A stretch of 64,000 nucleotides of DNA from Diogma glabrata (taxonomy: Eukaryota; Arthropoda; Insecta; Diptera; Cylindrotomidae). Both the position numbers and the translations under genes were made by a program. Below the pieces are notes generated by a model, which had not been told where the DNA came from, did not search any database, and was given only the letters and a program-made list of their open reading frames with translations. Position 1 is the stretch's first letter. Every line of letters begins with the position of its first letter. The stretch is taken from the NCBI GenBank assembly GCA_963693315.1, contig OY856188.1, forward strand, positions 155,337,744 to 155,401,743, in the 5' to 3' direction. This document shows, piece by piece, positions 59,472 through 64,000 of this stretch.

Positions 59472-60616
59472 TAGTGTTTCTTCTCGAGAAACATTTCTCG
59501 AGAAATTTAACAAAAATCTAATCTCCATTTCTCGAGAAAATTTTTCTCGAGAAAAATATGTTTCCTTTATTTAAAAAATTAAACGTGGAATTTACTAAAA
59601 AGTGTAAAAACAATCAAAAATATAAATGTTTGCGCTTTTCGGAACAAAAGAGAATTAAAATTACGGTAAGGTAGATTTATGCACCATTGCATTTTAAATA
59701 GTTTGACATTTTGTATGAAATGCAAAACAATCAGAAACAAAAAAATTTCATGAAACAACATATATATATATATAGTAAGTAAAATTGTTTTAAAAAATTT
59801 AACCATTTTCATTGAATTTCAACCCAAATCAATACGATGATGTTTGGAAACATTTTACCAAAAACACTAAGGATTCATTAAAACTGCAATATTTGTGGTA
59901 AAACGATATTATGTAAGGATCTGCAACTACTGGTCTTCATTGACATTTCAATGCCATACATTCTTTGAAAAGATTCATTCTTTGAACAGCCAGAGTCGGG
60001 CACAGGTGGAAGAATTATTCAGTGATATGTAAATCAACAGTGGTATGCAAAATATCGATAAATTCATGTCAAGGCAGTGTCCGTCGATGAGTGAAGCAAT
60101 TGCTCAATTAGTGGCTATTGATGGGTTTTCTTTCCACAGAATTACAAGAAACAGCTTTATTCGACAAACAATTTTCCGAAAAATCCTTCAAATGTAAAAG
60201 AACTAATCATTAAGTTTTTCGAAACTAAAAGCTTTAGTTGCTAAATAAAATTAATTAATTAAAAACAGTAACAAAAAGTTTAGCATATCACTAGACGAAT
60301 GGACTGACGTCAACAACAAAATATTTATGGATCTTCAAATATATTGCAATATCACTGAATCGGATAATTTGGGCTTAATCCCTGTAAATGGAAGTTGTTC
60401 GGAATTATTAAATTTATTATTTACTATTAAAAAAATTGTTTCATTTAATATGAATAGTTAAAAAATAAGTGTAAAGATACTTTGGATTTCAATTTGACGT
60501 TATAAACAAAGAATTCTAAGAAAATATATTTCTCGAGATCTTGAGATTTCTCGAGAAATATGTATTTCTGGTTTTCTTTCTCGAGAAATTTAAAGGTCGA
60601 GAAATCAGGAACACTA
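59472..60616 (+). mobile_element. 1.15-kb internally deleted hAT with 8-bp target duplication
   Basis: Flanked by CTCACAAG (59464-59471) and CTCTCAAG (60617-60624), 7 of 8 matching. The left end is TAGTGTTTCTTCTCGAGAAA and the right end, reversed, is TAGTGTTCCTGATTTCTCG. Both subterminal regions repeat the palindrome TTTCTCGAGAAA several times (near 59490, 59530, 60530, 60548 and 60580). The interior carries hAT transposase pieces (59835-60462), but the catalytic C-terminal half is deleted. Confidence 0.85.
59835..60462 (+). pseudogene. hAT transposase, N-terminal pieces with BED finger
   Basis: BED zinc finger in pieces: YDDVWKHFTKNTKDS, then in another frame CNICGKTILCKD, then after a shift ATTGLH, a TGA, and HFNAIHSLKR (cysteine pair and histidines present). 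MSEAIAQLVAIDGFSFHRI and RNSFIRQ follow (60100-60190). Then KKFSISLDEWTDVNNKIFM (from about 60277), with a SLDEWT motif, and NLGLIPVNGSC. These match the order of a hAT transposase from the BED domain to the start of the RNase H-like catalytic domain: the D of SLDEWT is the expected first catalytic aspartate. The remaining domain, including the dimerisation region, is absent. Two or more frameshifts and a stop show it is dead. Confidence 0.7.
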
Positions 60617-60624
60617 CTCTCAAG

Positions 60625-60960
60625 TAAGTTTTCTTCAAATCTGAAACATCATTTATTTCTAAAACTTTTAGTTTTTAAAAAAATACGCCTCGAAAAGAAA
60701 ACTGGGATTCCCTTAAACAATATAATGCATTTGAACATAGTAAACATTAAATGAAGTAAAAGAATTAATTGTCTTAACAAGGAAGCTAAGTACACCAATA
60801 ATGGATTAAATTTGTTGTAATATCAATAATTTTTGAGTTTTTGGTACATAAACTAGTCGATTTTCGGCCAAAATAATGATTTTATCTAAGTTTTTTTTTA
60901 TAAATCCACGGACCACTGTATGTTTGATATTAATGGTATAGATATAACACAATATAAACT
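60625..60960. other. No gene recognised
   Basis: AT-rich sequence between the hAT remnant and the next retroposon copy. Nothing recognisable. Confidence 0.3.
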
Positions 60961-60964
60961 GCAA

Positions 60965-61445
60965 ACATACTTTTTATATTCAGTCCTGTGACGAACGTAA
61001 TGAGAACGCTTAGATATCACTAGCTAAGGTAAAATTAACATTGGGGATGCAGGCGGTTGAATTCTATTCAGTCCTCGGTACTACTCACAATCTAAAATAT
61101 GGAGTGTTCTTTGACGACACCACGGTATTCCTTGCTCGACAACATTGTCCTTCATATAACTCTATATGTAGGCTTCAATCATTGAGGGAGACAGTACTTT
61201 TTGTTTCAACTCCCTATCCTACTTGTATTTCCTCCATCTTATCATGAAGTATTGGGCTATGTCATATTTTGTTTTGTGACAGGATTTATTGTTTAGTTGT
61301 TCATTCCTTAAAAATAAACAAAATATTACATAAACAAGAATTTGCGTCCATTAACACCTTAGAATACATGCTGATAAGGAACAAAGTGCTTAAAAAGTTT
61401 ATATGGTTTGTTACTAAAAAAATACTTTTCATTTACATCTTATTT
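60965..61445 (+). mobile_element. Family A copy, moderately diverged
   Basis: TATCACTAGCTAAGGT, GGGATGCAGGCGG, TTCTATTCAGTC, TTGCTCGACAACATTG, CCTTCATATAACTCTATATG, TTGAGGGAGACAGTAC, GTGACAGGATTTATTGTTTA and TTTGCGTCCATTAACACCTT follow the order of the complete copy. The LINE-type tail is present but decayed, with no long A-run. Confidence 0.7.
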
Positions 61446-62319
61446 TGAAAAGCATATATGTAGCTATGTATGAATTTAATCTTATAACTATGTTGCATGC
61501 TGCATGCTATGAAGTATGCTTTCTTCAAGTGTTTACTGCTTAGTTACCTTAAATGATCAATAAAGCATTTTATCACTATTGCTCTGTGCGAATCTATATG
61601 AAATTACGACAGATGACAATAATTAATTGTCAAAACTTTGCCCTTTGAAATTTATATTCACCAAAACGTCAAAATTTGGTATAGCTTTTTAGCATCATCA
61701 AATTATGACAGTGGGCATAACAAATTATGACAGAAAGAACAACAATTTATGACAGAAGTTTTTTTAAGTGTCAAAGTTTTATTTATATTAATATATATAA
61801 TATATATTTATTAACAGCAAACATCAAAATTTAAAAGTTTTTCACCTTATGTCAAAATTTTGTTTTCTCAAATTTTACCTTCACCAAAAATTTTGTCCTG
61901 TCAAATATTTGTGGATTTTCCCAGAGCATATAAATAATTATTTGAATACGCTTTCAGGTACAGAAATTTCGACAAAGAATACTAAATGAACTTATGCATC
62001 AGTACAGTTGAACGGCTTGTGGAACGCCATTCTTCTAAGAATTGAACAAAGACCAATTGATGTCGTTTGTAAACTGTTTTAACCGTTAGAATGACAACTT
62101 GTTCTATGGTTTGTTGCAAATGCTATGATATTAATAAAAAAAACAGAGAGTGTGCTTAAGACCGCACGGCAGAAGTGAAAACTTCATTGGCAATCGCAAT
62201 CAATTGATATCGTATTAGTAGTATTGGGATCGTATTAGTAGAATAAATGAGAAACAATTCAGAACGATAAACCTGCTAACTACACACTTTAACCTCACAA
62301 TCTCAACCAAATAATTGTC
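61446..62319. other. No gene; short AAATTATGACAG direct repeats
   Basis: AAATTATGACAG(T/A) or AATTTATGACAGA occurs three times near 61700, 61725 and 61747. The words TGTCAAA and TCACCAAAA also recur at 61620-61900. No open frame of note. Confidence 0.45.
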
Positions 62320-62585
62320 AAAATAGCACTCATATGCCAATAGCAGGGACTAAAGTACGCGTGGTTGTCACACCCATAGATCAACAAGTTTAAATTTTAC
62401 AAATCTTTCTGCGGAAAGCTAAGCAAATTCATTGGTATTAATGCGCATTGTTGCCGTTTGCAAATCACTTTCGGCTAAGTGCCACCATTTTTAATTATTT
62501 TATTATCAGGATTGCCATCCATGTTTAATCATACCTAAGCTATGCTTCTTTGTATAGAATTTATGCGATTTCCGTCTCGTAATTG
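62320..62585 (-). mobile_element. Family A copy, reverse orientation, with a longer 5' region
   Basis: On the minus strand: CGCATAAATTCTATACAAAG, AAGCATAGCTTAGGTATG, GGTGGCACTTAGCCGAAAG, GGGTGTGACAACCACGCG and CCCTGCTATTGGCATATGAG. The part upstream of GGTGTGACAACC is shared with the copy at 63625-64000 but not with the copy at 26465. Confidence 0.7.
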
Positions 62586-63624
62586 TGAGCTTTAAATCGA
62601 TATAATCGATTTTATCAAGTATCAAGTTACAAGTATTATGTCTTCACTAAATTTTAGAAACATGTATTACATACAATTCCAAACCGACAACATATTTAGT
62701 GAAGATGATAAAATTCCAATACACATAATTTTGTAATACAAATGCAATTGTTTCAGCCTTCAGGTTATACTATCTTTCTTACGTTATTTTTAATTTCATA
62801 AAAAAATTATGTTCAAAGAAAACATTGATCAAAGCAAACTACTGTTCAAAACGATAGTTAAATAAAAAGCAAAACTTAAGCGTACACAACAACTTCATAA
62901 ATTTTTATGATGATTAATGTATTAATGCATAAAGGATAAACAGCCTTACATACGTACTTTCAATTTTAAATATATTCAATATTTATTTAGCACTAGCAGG
63001 ACCCGGCGTGCTTTGCTACGCTTATAAATAAAGTTTGTGCGCAGACATTTTGTTGACGTAGTAGCAATGATTTCAAAAAAATGGTAATGAGAAATGATAG
63101 CATCATTTTTAATTGTACTTTTTAGAAATATGAATGAAAAATAATCAGCACTCTAAGTCCGGATATATGAAAAATTGGCGATCAAATAAATTTTCAAGTA
63201 AGCAATAAACAAATTTATATGACTTGCTGAATTAGTAGAGGTGTGTCATCTCTATATAGAACATTATACAGAACAAAAATAGAATCACAAATGTTCACAG
63301 TGCTCATGCATTCAATTTGTTCCCGACACGAAACAAACAAAAATCTCCCAAATCACTCACAAAATTTCTCAAAATTTTATATTTTACACCAAAAAGTGTA
63401 AAAGTTTTGTTTATTTAACATTATGCTCGTCGCATATTGCCACTATGTCATAAGAAAGAAAATTCGAAAAAACTCGTTATGATTACATTCAATTTCCATT
63501 GTGTCATTTTTATTTTTTACCCAACATATTTTATTTAAAAATACCCAAAAATGCGTGTCATCACCAAAGAATATTCCATAACTATAAGACTAAGTGTGCT
63601 ATCGTTGATTGAAAAAAGTTTATC
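62586..63624. other. No gene recognised
   Basis: AT-rich sequence. GCACTAGCAGGACCCGGCGTG near 62991 (a short GC-rich patch) could be an element edge, but no partner was identified. Confidence 0.3.
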
Positions 63625-64000
63625 CCCCTGCACCCTTAAAATATCACTTATACCCTTATATCAGTGATATTCTACTGCCATTGCCAGTGGTAAACGATAT
63701 CTCACGTTAACTGATTTGCCAATAGCAGGTACTAACCTGAAAGTAGGCGGGGTTGTCACACCCATAGATCCAAAACTTATATAAAATTCATAGAATTTAT
63801 AGAAAATATATAGAGTTCAATTCAAGATATATAAATTTTATTGATATTAATGCATTGTTACCATTTGCAAATCACTATTGCAAACGTGTTGCCGGCTAAG
63901 TGCCACTATTATTAATTAGTTTGTTCATCATGATTGCCATCCGTTTTTGATTATACATAAGCTATGCTTCTTTGTATAGTATTTATGCGAATTCCATTCC
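63625..64000 (-). mobile_element. Family A copy, reverse orientation, running off the window
   Basis: On the minus strand: TCGCATAAATACTATACAAA, AAGCATAGCTTATGTATA, AGTGGCACTTAGCCGGCAAC, GGGTGTGACAACCCCGC, CCTGCTATTGGCAAATCAGT, TTAACGTGAGATATCG and CCACTGGCAATGGCAG. It keeps the inverted CTGCTATTGGC / GGCAATGGCAG pair. The 5' end lies at or beyond 64000. Confidence 0.75.

Overview
The window is AT-rich animal DNA, most likely from an insect with a large, repeat-filled genome. The evidence is the set of eukaryotic mobile elements: hAT remnants with BED zinc fingers, foldback elements, MITEs, a tRNA-headed SINE, a LINE 3' end, satellites and long TA tracts. I could not identify an intact host gene. 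Almost every open frame is either a degenerate transposon fragment or chance sequence in AT-rich DNA. No true rRNA or tRNA gene, operon or CRISPR array was found.

Layout. 1-8115: a 3,116-bp block is present twice in exact tandem (249-3364 and 3365-6480). It runs into a 2.4-kb element (5685-8115) whose long terminal inverted repeats are built of subrepeats. These flank a FEN1/XPG-like PIN-nuclease gene with a C-terminal cysteine cluster. The gene has three in-frame stops and no frameshift. 8.6-9.0 kb: a retroposon copy. 9.4-11.3 kb: a higher-order satellite with a 622-bp period. 11.7-21.5 kb and 37.8-39.9 kb: several copies of a non-coding family with internal tandem repeats, possibly Helentron-like, with a tRNA-derived SINE at 16.5-16.9 kb. 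21.8-22.8 kb: a TA tract and a 182-bp repeat. 25.7-27.4 kb: a minisatellite split by a poly-A retroposon.

29.1-35.6 kb is a nest. An element with ~0.8-kb inverted repeats carries a broken gene of a widespread transposon-associated family (motifs DFSENY, EWHFFAT, GKGP.DG). A TTAA-flanked MITE, a TA-flanked 1.33-kb element and a 2-kb element have inserted into it, and the 2-kb element itself contains a foldback and a MITE. 41.2-48.7 kb is a second nest: a 7.5-kb hAT remnant with near-matching 8-bp target duplications (TATGTAAA/TATGTAAG). It holds another hAT with a perfect 8-bp duplication and a 3.6-kb foldback with ACTA duplications. The foldback shares terminal and subrepeat sequence with the PIN-nuclease element. 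49-56.3 kb: small MITEs, palindromes, a LINE 3' end and a 9-bp minisatellite. 59.5-60.6 kb: a deleted hAT. 61-64 kb: more retroposon copies.

The most interesting candidate system is the PIN/FEN-like nuclease gene held between long, subrepeat-built inverted repeats, together with a foldback element (44.1-47.7 kb) that shares the same end motif and subrepeat theme. The family calls below come from motif recognition by eye, without any database search.
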